The position numbers were made by a program, and so were the translations under genes. Below the pieces are notes generated by a model. The model had not been told where the DNA came from. It worked only from the letters and a program-made list of their open reading frames with translations, and searched no databases. Positions 1 through 7,949 of a stretch of 64,000 bases of DNA are shown piece after piece. Position 1 is the stretch's first letter; each line of letters begins with the position of its first letter. The stretch comes from Bacteroidales bacterium (lineage in GTDB: Bacteria > Bacteroidota > Bacteroidia > Bacteroidales > F082). Location: assembly GCA_030683155.1 (NCBI GenBank), contig JAUXMV010000107.1, forward strand, positions 1 through 64,000, read 5' to 3'.

Positions 1-22
1 TAAATAAAATTCTATCAATCTG
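1..22. repeat. 22-bp direct repeat, left copy (partner at 5769-5790)
   Basis: The first 22 bases of the window recur exactly at 5769-5790, where the flanking sequence differs on both sides. The two copies bracket the whole repeat-rich segment. Because the window starts here, the left copy may be part of a longer repeat. It could be a duplicated target site or simply a fragment of the A/B repeat family described below. Confidence 0.6.
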
Positions 23-74
23 TCATTCAGCTCATACACTTGTTTTGTAGTGATAATCATAAGCGCCTTAAGGA

Positions 75-331
75 AAAAATAACTTGCTTCACATTAAAAC
101 AATTATTATACTTGCAGCCACAATTAGGACAATGACAACAATAAGCAACCATCCGTACCCTCTCCTCCACCAAAAGCAAGATTATAGCGGTTTAGTAGAG
201 TTATTGGCCAATGACGTTTATTGTTGTAATGAGTTTTCACGCACACTTTTATTTAGCGGACAATTTATGCCTTGTTGCACAACAAAATATTCCCGAGATA
301 TTAGGGATTGGCTGGGGAAGAATAAGTTCGA
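75..331. repeat. Direct repeat block A (copy 1)
   Basis: About 255 bp that recurs at 5032-5277 with substitutions and small indels. A reading frame beginning at the ATG at 132 (protein starts MTTISNHP, contains DVYCCNEFSRTLLF) stays open in both copies, but most differences change the amino acid and the frames end differently, so coding status is doubtful. I do not recognise the product. The block lies directly upstream of the RiPP-like precursor and may carry its promoter. Confidence 0.75.
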
Positions 332-417
332 TTGAGGTGGGCGTCAGGCTAAATATAGCTTGACGCATGTTTAGTTTTGAGAATAATTGTAAAGTAAATC
401 TACTTAAACTATTAATA

Positions 418-660
418 ATGAATATAATATCAAGAAACCAAAAGTTATTTTTAAATAAATTAGCGGTTTCAAGGCTTAATGAAAATGAAATGAAAATTCT
501 GAACTGTGGAGCTTCAAGTTTTTGGTTTGGTTTGGTTTCTTTAGCATCAGGAGCAATACCAACTGGTACGGGCTGGCTTGCAGGACGATTGTGCCTCACG
601 AATGAAGTCGCTAATTTTTCGGAAAATGGCCTTTGTGCTTCTACCGTTTGTGGATCCTAA
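418..660 (+). CDS. RiPP (class I lanthipeptide-like) precursor peptide, candidate
   Basis: Eighty residues from the ATG at 418; an upstream in-frame ATG at 367 would add 17 residues without resemblance to the leader. Residues 8-29 read KLFLNKLAVSRLNENEMKIL then NCG. This fits the Bacteroidota natural-product leader pattern (LxLNKxxxxxLxxxEMxxIxGG) seen in class I lanthipeptide precursors, although the usual GG is CG here. The remaining 50 residues are rich in Gly, Ser, Thr and Ala and carry three further Cys, ending LCASTVCGS, as expected for a core that forms thioether or other crosslinks. Neighbours are repeat block A upstream and a small membrane protein 66 bp downstream. No LanB, LanC, radical SAM or peptidase-ABC gene lies in the window; modifying enzymes could be left of position 1. 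The leader match is seen in the sequence; modification and export are inferred. Confidence 0.55.
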   Translation: MNIISRNQKLFLNKLAVSRLNENEMKILNCGASSFWFGLVSLASGAIPTGTGWLAGRLCLTNEVANFSENGLCASTVCGS

Positions 661-726
661 ATACAATTAATCAACAAATCCCCTTGCACAAATAAAATGT
701 GAGGGGATTATTTAAAAAAAATAGAA

Positions 727-1272
727 ATGAAAACTAGAAATCAAATCATTACGCTGTTCATTCTTTTGTTTTTTTTTACTATTGATAGCCTGATCAGAAA
801 TAGAGAAATTGCCATGAAGACTTTTTCTATTCTTACTATGGGAGTATTATTCCTAGATACGATTTATTACTATGCTATAACAAGAAAAGCAAAAATTAAA
901 ATTAAAAATGTAAGTTTTGTATTTAATAAAGACTATACTTTTATCATCATTGGATTAGTTTGGATTATTATTGGGCTCTTCTATTTATCAAAAATTGAAA
1001 ATAATGATAGCCATGAATATATGTTCTATTTGGGAGGAATCGGTGTAGTCTTGGGTATTAACTTTCGTATTAAACTTAGGTATAAGTTGTTATTGAATAA
1101 TAAATATGTTTTTTTAACACATGGTAATACTGTTGAAAAGATGAAGTTAACTGACTTAACGATAAGCTTGGTCGAAGGAAAAGTTTTGTCTATAGAAAAT
1201 GTAGTGAGGAAAAGAGTGTATTATTTGGGACTTGAGAATGAGGAACTGGAGTTCTTTAACGATTATTTTTGA
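727..1272 (+). CDS. Small membrane protein of unknown function
   Basis: 181 residues with four predicted membrane segments in two pairs (about residues 8-24 and 32-50, then 72-88 and 98-114), followed by a soluble C-terminal part of about 70 residues rich in alternating hydrophobic positions (KYVFLTHGNTVEKMKLTDL). That arrangement resembles small proteins with membrane hairpins plus a bacterial PH-like domain, but I cannot assign a family. It starts 66 bp after the precursor-like peptide and could be co-transcribed with it, which would fit an immunity or accessory role; this is only inference from position. An A-rich stretch precedes the ATG. Confidence 0.6.
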   Translation: MKTRNQIITLFILLFFFTIDSLIRNREIAMKTFSILTMGVLFLDTIYYYAITRKAKIKIKNVSFVFNKDYTFIIIGLVWIIIGLFYLSKIENNDSHEYMFYLGGIGVVLGINFRIKLRYKLLLNNKYVFLTHGNTVEKMKLTDLTISLVEGKVLSIENVVRKRVYYLGLENEELEFFNDYF

Positions 1273-1380
1273 AATCTCCTTGCAATGACTATTAGTTCCA
1301 ACATAACTTCCTGGGACGAATGTTTATTGCTAAGTTAAACAGTACAATGCATTCAGAACCAATATACACTACGCATGAAA

Positions 1381-1826
1381 GCTTTATCCTCAGAACACCC
1401 TTGTGCGCTTTTGATTTTATCACAAATGTTGTCAATAATCCTGAAATCACACCCTCGTTCAGGGTAGTCTGCGACTACTCGCTTAATTACAGTCAAATGC
1501 TTGACTTTGAAACATGTACATTAATCAACACTTCATTGAAGAATTCATGCTCTGGCTTGGCCTAGGTTGTGTATTCATCAGGAATTTTGTTATGGCTATT
1601 GCAAAACACACATAACGAATTTTACGTATATGCCAGATATTTATTAAAAGCTTAATTTCGTTGACTGAAAGTATAAGAAGATTATTGTATTTTTAATCTA
1701 TGATTCAATACTATCTAACGTTATAACAATCATTATTTATGAAAAAGCCGATTGCAGCTTCACTAATTCTTGTAATAACTTTCATCTTCATTCTTGCAGG
1801 TAAATTTGCTATTGGTCAAAGCACAG
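1381..1826. repeat. Direct repeat block B (copy 1)
   Basis: 446 bp repeated at 4586-5030 with about 95 percent identity by eye. It covers the long leader upstream of the gene at 1739 and that gene's first 29 codons, so promoter, ribosome binding region and signal-peptide sequence are all duplicated. The other copy has lost one base in the signal-peptide region. Confidence 0.85.
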
Positions 1827-3001
1827 AGCAAAGCATAGTAGCAATCAAAGTTCTGGACATCGAGAGTTTTCAACCAATTTCACATGTTAATGTTAAGCTC
1901 ACGAATACGCAATTTGGAAATTCAACAGACAAGAATGGTTTTTGTGAAATTTCAATTTTGAAACTTCCAATTAATTTAACGTTATCTCATGTGGCATTTG
2001 AACCTAAAAGTTTAGATATAGAAGAAATACCACCAAATGATACGATATTTGTATTGATGAAACCCCGAACCACCTTACTTGGCGAAATTAATATTCAGGC
2101 AACAAAAATACCACAACGATATTATGAAGATGTTTCCATCATTGATTTTGAACTTTATGATAGTAATTTGCTAATTTTGGAAAAAATTAGATCGAATCCC
2201 GGTATTTTCAGAATTACATTGACAGATCTGAACTTGGAGCAAAAATCGTTTTATTCTTTACCCCTCACTTTGAAGCCAGAAAAACTGTATAAAGATTGCC
2301 TTCAACAATGTCATGTAATATCTAAAGACTCTGCCTTCCAAATCGTTAATGATTCAAGTAGAATTGTTCTTCCATTTTCGATGGAGCTAAATAAATTTTA
2401 TCAAAATATGAATGGATGCTTGTTTCAAATAGAAAATGAGGTTTATTTCAAAGAGGAATTTAATGAAGGATATCAATACAATTTCTTTTATGTGAATGCA
2501 ATTGAGAAAAGTGTTCATGAATTCAAGTCAGATTTTGATCAAAAACTATTGAATAAAATGAACGAATCCATTCGCTGGACCAGAAAAAACCCGGGTGGCA
2601 CAGCAAATGTTTCGATGTATTTTGATAAATACTACTTATTTTCTCCATTTCCGCAGGTTTTAATGAAAAAACGCGATTCACTTGTTTATTTCAATCATCA
2701 ACATGGAATCATTGAAATTTATAGTGATATAGAAACATGCGATAGAACAATAGAAATAGAGTATCAAAAATCAAAGAAATGGAAGAGAGAAATTCTAAAG
2801 GATGAGATGACTGAAATTTTTTATACTTTCTTAGGAACTGATTTATTTGAGATTGATCTAAAGAGTGGGACGGTTATTTTTAAAATAGCTTTGGGAAATG
2901 TGCACAAAATTGTAATTTATAATCAATGTGCGTATTTACTAAAAACCAAGTATTTATCAAATGGGAAAAGTTTCCGGTATATCGAAAAAGTTAGACTTTG
3001 A
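1739..3001 (+). CDS. Secreted protein: carboxypeptidase-regulatory-like domain plus propeller-like region
   Basis: 420 residues. A signal peptide (MKKPIAASLILVITFIFILA, residues 1-20, probable cleavage after about residue 27) is followed by a CarboxypepD_reg-like beta-sandwich (about 33-115; hallmark DKNGFCEI and a late FEPKSLDI strand), as in many Bacteroidota surface proteins. Residues 120-420 are beta-rich with repeated strand patterns suggestive of a six-bladed propeller, but I see no catalytic signature. A block with two Cys, KLYKDCLQQCHVISKDSAFQI, matches KLF/DLFEDCMGNMHILTCDS in the next gene, so the two are paralogues. The start is fixed by the signal peptide. Its first 29 codons and 358 bp of leader are duplicated at 4586. 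Proteins of this layout often neighbour Bacteroidota RiPP loci, but a functional link here is inferred. Confidence 0.7.
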   Translation: MKKPIAASLILVITFIFILAGKFAIGQSTEQSIVAIKVLDIESFQPISHVNVKLTNTQFGNSTDKNGFCEISILKLPINLTLSHVAFEPKSLDIEEIPPNDTIFVLMKPRTTLLGEINIQATKIPQRYYEDVSIIDFELYDSNLLILEKIRSNPGIFRITLTDLNLEQKSFYSLPLTLKPEKLYKDCLQQCHVISKDSAFQIVNDSSRIVLPFSMELNKFYQNMNGCLFQIENEVYFKEEFNEGYQYNFFYVNAIEKSVHEFKSDFDQKLLNKMNESIRWTRKNPGGTANVSMYFDKYYLFSPFPQVLMKKRDSLVYFNHQHGIIEIYSDIETCDRTIEIEYQKSKKWKREILKDEMTEIFYTFLGTDLFEIDLKSGTVIFKIALGNVHKIVIYNQCAYLLKTKYLSNGKSFRYIEKVRL

Positions 3002-3157
3002 TAACTTTTAAAACGTATTTAATGGTGATCTATAGAACAGTAGTCGTATACAATGCCGAAATGGGGATGTTTATTGAGACTAAGAAATTCACAACCCTTG
3101 TAAAGATGCCTAGTCTAAATGTTGATTCTATACGAAATAATGACTCCAAATATCATT

Positions 3158-4462
3158 ATGATTAAAAAAACAATTGTTACCATACTATTTATCATCGGCA
3201 TTTTGGTTAATTCCTATGCCCAGAATGATACAATTGTTATTGTAGGGAGAGTTGTTGATGCCAATTCGGATCCTGTTGAAAATGTCAACATACAAAATTT
3301 GAGCAATAAAACTGGCACTACTTCAAATAGCAATGGATTCTTTTATGCAACAGCAGATGATTTTCCTGTTGATTTGAGAATAAGTAGAATTGGCTTCGAT
3401 ACAAAGTACTTATCCCTGACTAAAAACGAGTTTGAATCTATTGAAGATTTTATAACCATTCAGTTATCTGCAAAAGTTTATACCCTCGAAGAGGTCGAGA
3501 TTATAAATGTTAAACCTGATGTGATACTATCAAATCAAGCCAACCGAATTATTTTAGATTTCAAAATATTTGAAGAAAGTATACTTGTTCTGCTAAAAAT
3601 AGGTCAAAGAAGAATGTTGAAAGTTTTTAATATCGAAACAATAACATCATTTGAAATTAGTTTGTCTATTAGAGGAGATGAATTGTTTGAGGATTGTATG
3701 GGTAATATGCATATATTAACATGTGATTCTGTTTTTCAATTAGAAACAAACCTTGCTGATTCATCTATTTCTTATTATGGTGCTTATTCAATCGATAAGT
3801 TTAATTCAAGTCTGGCGACTTGCGTTGGTTACATTAATAGAGATTTCATTTTTAAGTCTGTTTTTAATCACAATCAAGAGATAAGATATTGGTATATAAA
3901 GGATAAGAAAAGAGTAGAGTTTTATCATATATATGATAAAGAAAGGGAATTATTTGCGCAAAATTTTCTTGATCGAAGAAATGAACTGATTAGGCAATAT
4001 GGAGTAATTGATGAAATGGGCGAGACAAGCGTAAGCCAATTGAAAATAGAAAGAAAGATTAAACAGCTGGAGCTTGGCTATCAATTTATTGGCAGGATAC
4101 CAGCTTATAATCCATTATTTATATACTTTGAAACTATACTTATTTTTGATAACCTCCACAATAGAATTGTATTCTTTGATAGTACCTTCTCCTTTCAAAA
4201 AGAAGTTGCCTTTCTTTATAAAACGAATAATAGTCAAAGAGTTTTTCAGGATAAAGCAACAGGCAGATTTTATATTGAAGGATTCTCATCTGTCAACAAT
4301 GTTTTTTATGAGATTGAACTAAATACAGGACGAACTATTAAAACCATAAAAATTGACCATAGTATGTTCCCTGAAAAGGTATGTTTTTACAGAAATAAAA
4401 TTTACTTTGTAGACGATGATTTTGGGGGTATTAAATCTTTGAAAACATTCACTATAGACTAA
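3158..4462 (+). CDS. Secreted paralogue of the preceding protein
   Basis: 434 residues from the ATG at 3158. An upstream ATG at 3119 would place 13 residues ahead of a clean signal peptide (MIKKTIVTILFIIGILVNSYAQ), so the internal start is preferred. The same two parts follow: a carboxypeptidase-regulatory-like sandwich (about 29-110; VVDANSDPVENVNI, NSNGFF) and a beta-rich region of about 320 residues with propeller-like strands (LIFDNLHNRIVFFDSTFSFQ, FYEIELNTGRTIKTIKI). It shares the DxxFEDCMGNMHILTCDS block with its neighbour. The spacing of 156 bp from the gene before it suggests separate or weakly coupled expression. Substrate or partner unknown. Confidence 0.7.
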   Translation: MIKKTIVTILFIIGILVNSYAQNDTIVIVGRVVDANSDPVENVNIQNLSNKTGTTSNSNGFFYATADDFPVDLRISRIGFDTKYLSLTKNEFESIEDFITIQLSAKVYTLEEVEIINVKPDVILSNQANRIILDFKIFEESILVLLKIGQRRMLKVFNIETITSFEISLSIRGDELFEDCMGNMHILTCDSVFQLETNLADSSISYYGAYSIDKFNSSLATCVGYINRDFIFKSVFNHNQEIRYWYIKDKKRVEFYHIYDKERELFAQNFLDRRNELIRQYGVIDEMGETSVSQLKIERKIKQLELGYQFIGRIPAYNPLFIYFETILIFDNLHNRIVFFDSTFSFQKEVAFLYKTNNSQRVFQDKATGRFYIEGFSSVNNVFYEIELNTGRTIKTIKIDHSMFPEKVCFYRNKIYFVDDDFGGIKSLKTFTID

Positions 4463-4585
4463 AAATCCAATGAGATCAATCATTCTTGTAAAATTCTCAG
4501 TGATAAATTGTATTATAATTATATATGATAAGATGAGTAATCCAAATTTTGGGCTGTTAGGTAGTAACTCACACCACACACAACA

Positions 4586-5030
4586 GCTTTATCCTCAGAA
4601 CACCCTTGTGCGCTTTTGATTTTGTCACAAATGTTGACAATAATCCTGAAATCACACCCTCGTTCTGGGTAGTCTGCGACTACTCGCTTAATTACAGTCA
4701 AATGCTTGACTTTGAAATATGTACATTAATCAACACTTCATTGAAGAATTTGTGCTCTGGCTTGGCCTAGGTTGTGTATTCCTCAGGAATTTTGTTATGG
4801 CTATTACAAAACACACATGACGAATTTTACGTATATGCCCGACACTTATTAAAAGCTTAGTTTCGTTGACTGAAAGTATAAGAAGATTATTGTATTTTTA
4901 ATCTATGATTCAATACTATCTAACGTTATAACAATCATTATTTATGAAAAAGCCGGTTGCAGCTTCACTAATTCTTGTAATAACTTTCATCTTCATACTG
5001 CAGGTAAATTTGCTATTGGTCAAAGCACAG
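4586..5030. repeat. Direct repeat block B (copy 2)
   Basis: Second copy of 1381-1826. It is joined directly to block A copy 2, with only about two bases between them, giving the order A...B...genes...B'A'. One base is missing relative to copy 1 near 4998, which shifts the reading frame of the duplicated signal peptide. Confidence 0.85.
4944..5030 (+). pseudogene. 5' fragment of the secreted-protein gene at 1739
   Basis: ATG at 4944 begins MKKPVAASLILVITFIFIL, nearly identical to the start of the protein at 1739. A one-base deletion then breaks the frame and homology stops at 5030, where block A begins. It is a dead 5' end left by duplication or deletion; the promoter and leader upstream may still be active. 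Confidence 0.8.
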
Positions 5031-5031
5031 T

Positions 5032-5277
5032 TAAAAAAACTTGTTTCAGTTTAAAACAATTATTATATTTGCCACTGAAAATTAGGACAATGACAACAAT
5101 AAATAGCCAGCCGTCTCCTCTCCTCCAGCAAAAGCAAGATTATAGCGGTTTAGTAGAGTTATTGGCCAAAGACGTTTATTGTTGTAATGAGTTTTCACGC
5201 ACACTTTTATTTCGCGGACAATTTGTGCCTTGTTGCACAACAAAATTTATCTTTAAGCTGGGGAAGAATAAGTTCGA
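5032..5277. repeat. Direct repeat block A (copy 2)
   Basis: Second copy of 75-331. Conserved landmarks include the AATTAGGACAATGACAACAA start and the GCTGGGGAAGAATAAGTTCGA end, while a short internal segment present in copy 1 (after CAACAAAAT) is missing. No precursor-like peptide follows this copy; a small membrane protein does. Confidence 0.75.
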
Positions 5278-5358
5278 CCGAAGTGACTCCACCTTGCACT
5301 TTTGGCAAAGTGGCAGCTCAGGAAACAACCTCATTTCTTATCATATAACACAAATATC

Positions 5359-5571
5359 ATGAAAAAAAGATTCTTACTCGAATGGGGCGCCTTGTTCCTT
5401 TTTCTTACAATTGTCCTTCCTTTGATTTATCAATTTTTTATCAAAGGAGAAGAGGATATATTACATTTTATTCTGCTGCAAATCCGGTTTGTAGCTCCGT
5501 CACTTAGTGTATTATTGGCTGTGCTTCAGTATTGGCGCTATAAAAGGGTGAAAAGAGCAGAACTGAGCTAA
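5359..5571 (+). CDS. Small two-helix membrane protein, unknown
   Basis: 70 residues from the ATG at 5359 (an ATG at 5302 in the same frame would add a charged stretch inside sequence next to the repeat and is less likely). It has two hydrophobic segments (about 10-28 and 40-58) separated by a KGEED turn and a positively charged tail (YKRVKRAE), predicting both ends in the cytoplasm. No family recognised. It follows block A copy 2 the way the precursor follows copy 1, and is itself followed by a terminator-like hairpin. Confidence 0.5.
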   Translation: MKKRFLLEWGALFLFLTIVLPLIYQFFIKGEEDILHFILLQIRFVAPSLSVLLAVLQYWRYKRVKRAELS

Positions 5572-5695
5572 TTCTCTGTAATTGATAATAATTGTTTGTT
5601 AATCAATAATATATTCCATTACATTATGGAGTGCTATAGAAGTACTCATTGAACTTCCTCTGGAAAAGTTGAAAAATTAAAAAATACTATTCATC

Positions 5696-5726
5696 AAAAA
5701 GGTCTTGGTTTTCAAGCCTTTTTTTT
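5696..5726 (+). terminator. Terminator-like hairpin
   Basis: AAAGGTCTTG and CAAGCCTTT pair around a GTTTT loop with one bulged base and run into nine T residues. It lies 125 bp after the small membrane-protein gene. Confidence 0.6.
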
Positions 5727-5768
5727 TGAATTTGTGTATTAATAACTGATGTCGATTTAGAACGATTC

Positions 5769-5790
5769 TAAATAAAATTCTATCAATCTG
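5769..5790. repeat. 22-bp direct repeat, right copy
   Basis: Exact match to positions 1-22, lying between two terminator hairpins at the right edge of the repeat-rich segment. Confidence 0.6.
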
Positions 5791-5805
5791 CTCTATCTGG
5801 AGATG

Positions 5806-5841
5806 AAAAACCGTTGTCCCTTATCAGACAGCGGTTTTTTT
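5806..5841 (+). terminator. Rho-independent terminator
   Basis: AAAACCGTTGTC and GACAGCGGTTTT pair (one G-U) around a seven-base loop and run into seven T residues. No gene ends just upstream, so it may end read-through from the small membrane-protein unit or a short non-coding RNA from the 80 bp before it. Confidence 0.65.
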
Positions 5842-6024
5842 ATGTCGATACTTTTGCAATTGTCTGATGATACCGATTGGAGAAATGTAATAGTCCAATT
5901 ATCACTCACTCAATTGGTCTAACCTTTATATCCAACGGCGTTATGCCGGGACAGCTTTTGGAAACATCAATAATTCACTTTGGTATAAAATGCAATCTGA
6001 ACACATCCAGACCACACACGTTCA

Positions 6025-6180
6025 TTACCAATCGCGGCTTAAAAAATCTCTCAGGTGCCAGTGTTCCACTCCTTCGATGTTTCCGCCTGAAGGTTCATCC
6101 ATCGTTACCACAAGTTTTGGAAAGTTGTCCCGAATCGTCAATAAGGTTCTGAATTCACGTTGAAGAAGATAGGAAATATA
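6025..6180 (-). pseudogene. C-terminal remnant of a DUF4143-family AAA ATPase
   Basis: On the minus strand an open stretch of about 51 codons reads LLQREFRTLLTIRDNFPKLV, then VTMDEPSGG and EGVEHWHLRDFLSRDW before a stop. This is the characteristic end of AAA ATPases with a DUF4143 C-terminus (REFxxLxxIxDNxPKxVxxMDE...GIxHxxxxDFL). An in-frame stop lies 25 bases upstream of the homologous part and nothing resembling the ATPase core follows, so only the tail survives. A full-length DUF4143 ATPase of a different subfamily is present at 53522-54847. Confidence 0.75.
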
Positions 6181-6260
6181 CTTTACAAAAGTCAAATTGG
6201 TTGATCATTTATAAAGTATACTTCATAAAAACGTAATATTCCAGTCTTTTATAAAGTATA
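6177..6260. repeat. TATAAAGTATA repeats, possible operator remnant
   Basis: TTTATAAAGTATA occurs at 6208-6220 and 6248-6260 (40 bp apart) and its inverse TATACTTTA at 6177-6185; the first copy is extended into an AAGTATACTT palindrome. Such palindromic repeats are typical of operators of autoregulated small operons, but no regulator gene is present. The rest of 6260-6380 shows nothing recognisable. Confidence 0.4.
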
Positions 6261-6379
6261 ATTTATCACTTAAAAGGCACAACACCTATCAGGATTGGTG
6301 TGTAATAGTCTAAATATCCCTACAATTAGCCTATCTTGAAAGTTCAATCGATATCCTATCAACATCCAAGAAATAAAAG

Positions 6380-7564
6380 CTATTTCTTCAGAGACATTGA
6401 AACATAAAAAAACATAAACAGAAACACTGCCAGACTGGCAAAAGATGTCATAAGGAAAGCAGTTTTTGCTCCAAATATGCTCCAGACCAAGCCTGCAAAA
6501 GTACTCGCCAGCATCAAAGCAATGCTTTGCAATGAAACGAAAAGTCCAATCCCGGTGCCTGTTTCTTCCTTTGGAATCAGATTACTGATCCATGCTTTTG
6601 AAATTCCTTCAGTGCTTGCCATATAGATGCCATAAACGCCAAAAAGTATAAAAAACACAATCGTTGAAGATGCATAAGCCATTCCGAAATAGGTCACCGA
6701 GAACAAAAGTAGCCCTATAAGAAAAATGAGTTTCATATTCAACTTATCTGCCAGTAATCCAAGTGGATATGAAAAGATGGCATACGTTAAATTGAAAAAT
6801 ATGTAAACCATTATTGCGGTGTGGTCAGAACCTGTGGCCTCTTTGACTTTTAGCAAAAGCAGCATATCACTGCTGTTGAACAAAGCAAAAAACAGCAAAG
6901 GGATAAGCAGTCTTTTGTAATCTTTAGCTGCTGTCTTCCAGTATTTTAAAAAAGTGAAGAGTCCGGGCAGTTTTTTTGACTCTTTTTGAGGTCTGACTTT
7001 TTCTTTTATCAAAAAGGTCAATCCCACTGATAGAATTCCTGGAATAAAGGCAATGATGAAAAGTGTAGTTATTTTTTCAGGATAAAAATGAAGGAATGTA
7101 AGTGCTATAAGTGGACCAATAAAGGCTCCAAAAGAATCCATTCCACGATGAAAGCTGAATACAGCAGCTTTTGTTGCAATTGTTGCTTCGTCAGAAAGCA
7201 GTGCATCGCGCGGTGCTGTGCGCAAGCCTTTTCCAATGCGGTCAGTAGTTCTTGCAAAGAAAATCCACAATGGAAATTTCAATAAAACCATCATCGGTTT
7301 TGCAAGGGCAGAAAGAAAATAGCCCCACCTTACAAAAGGCAACCTTTTGCCTTGGTTGTCTGACCAGTTTCCAAAATATCCTTTACTCAAGCCTGCTGTT
7401 GCCTCTGCAATTCCTTCAAGAAGTCCGATAAGAAAAACCGAGAAACCGATAGAACGCAGGTAAACGGGTACAACTGGGTATAGCATCTCGCTTGCAATAT
7501 CAGCAAAAAGGCTTACCATAGATAGAACCAAAACTGCTTTCGTAATATGCTTGGGGAAAGGCAT
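6380..7564 (-). CDS. MFS transporter
   Basis: 394 residues with 12 predicted membrane helices. The loop after helix 2 carries GNWSDNQGKRLPFVRWGY, the major facilitator signature, and helix 4-5 carries DRIGKGLRTAPRDALLSD, typical of a broad bacterial MFS group of unknown or varied substrate (drug, sugar or siderophore export). The long central cytoplasmic loop (about 185-215, EKVRPQKESKKLPG) divides the two halves. It stands alone, with no regulator beside it, and is separated from the next gene by a tandem repeat. Substrate cannot be told from the sequence. Confidence 0.85.
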   Translation of the reverse strand: MPFPKHITKAVLVLSMVSLFADIASEMLYPVVPVYLRSIGFSVFLIGLLEGIAEATAGLSKGYFGNWSDNQGKRLPFVRWGYFLSALAKPMMVLLKFPLWIFFARTTDRIGKGLRTAPRDALLSDEATIATKAAVFSFHRGMDSFGAFIGPLIALTFLHFYPEKITTLFIIAFIPGILSVGLTFLIKEKVRPQKESKKLPGLFTFLKYWKTAAKDYKRLLIPLLFFALFNSSDMLLLLKVKEATGSDHTAIMVYIFFNLTYAIFSYPLGLLADKLNMKLIFLIGLLLFSVTYFGMAYASSTIVFFILFGVYGIYMASTEGISKAWISNLIPKEETGTGIGLFVSLQSIALMLASTFAGLVWSIFGAKTAFLMTSFASLAVFLFMFFYVSMSLKK

Positions 7565-7646
7565 TTATATTGCTTGTTAATAAGGGTTTAGGCTGTAAAA
7601 TTATACATTTTGTCTTAATTCTTACCAGATTCTACAGCTATTTTTT

Positions 7647-7934
7647 TTTGATTTGAAGTGGATTGTTTTTATTGATTCTGAATGCATAATCTCTTTGTGC
7701 AATAGTTATTACACAAAGTGCCACGGAGGAGACACTGAGTTACACAAAGAAAAAGAGAATTATTATGGGCGAAGATTGGCTAAAATCCATTTTGATTTGA
7801 AGTGGATTGTTTTTATTGATTCTGAATTCATTATCCCTTAGTGCAATAGCTATTACACAAAGTGCCACCAAGGAGACACTGAGCTACACAAAGAAAAAGA
7901 GAATTATTGTGAGTGAAATTTATCTTAAATCTAT
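7647..7934. repeat. 144-bp tandem direct repeat (two units)
   Basis: Units 7647-7790 and 7791-7934 are adjacent and about 90 percent identical. The core carries inverted words (CTTTGTG...ACACAAAG and CACTGAG...TTACACAAAG), so the RNA could fold. Diverged copies in the opposite orientation lie at 31205-31480, so this is a dispersed intergenic repeat family rather than a local duplication only. An open frame across 7653-7841 is a by-product of the repeat. Confidence 0.85.
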
Positions 7935-7949
7935 CGAAATTTAAATGAC

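Noticed and set aside
84-335. Conserved 83-codon frame in repeat block A
   Set aside because: Open in both copies but most differences are non-synonymous and the ends differ, so I list it as repeat, not gene.
249-599. 116-codon minus-strand frame
   Set aside because: Antisense to the precursor-like gene and to repeat block A; no family and poor conservation in the second block A.
1320-1565. 81-codon open frame
   Set aside because: Mostly inside repeat block B; the frame is not kept in the second copy.
5877-6152. 91-codon plus-strand frame
   Set aside because: It is the antisense of the DUF4143 remnant, whose minus-strand translation is a clear family match.
7647-7934. CRISPR or coding repeat
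   Set aside because: Two long units without spacers; the open frame across them is a by-product of the repeat and crosses known dispersed-repeat sequence.
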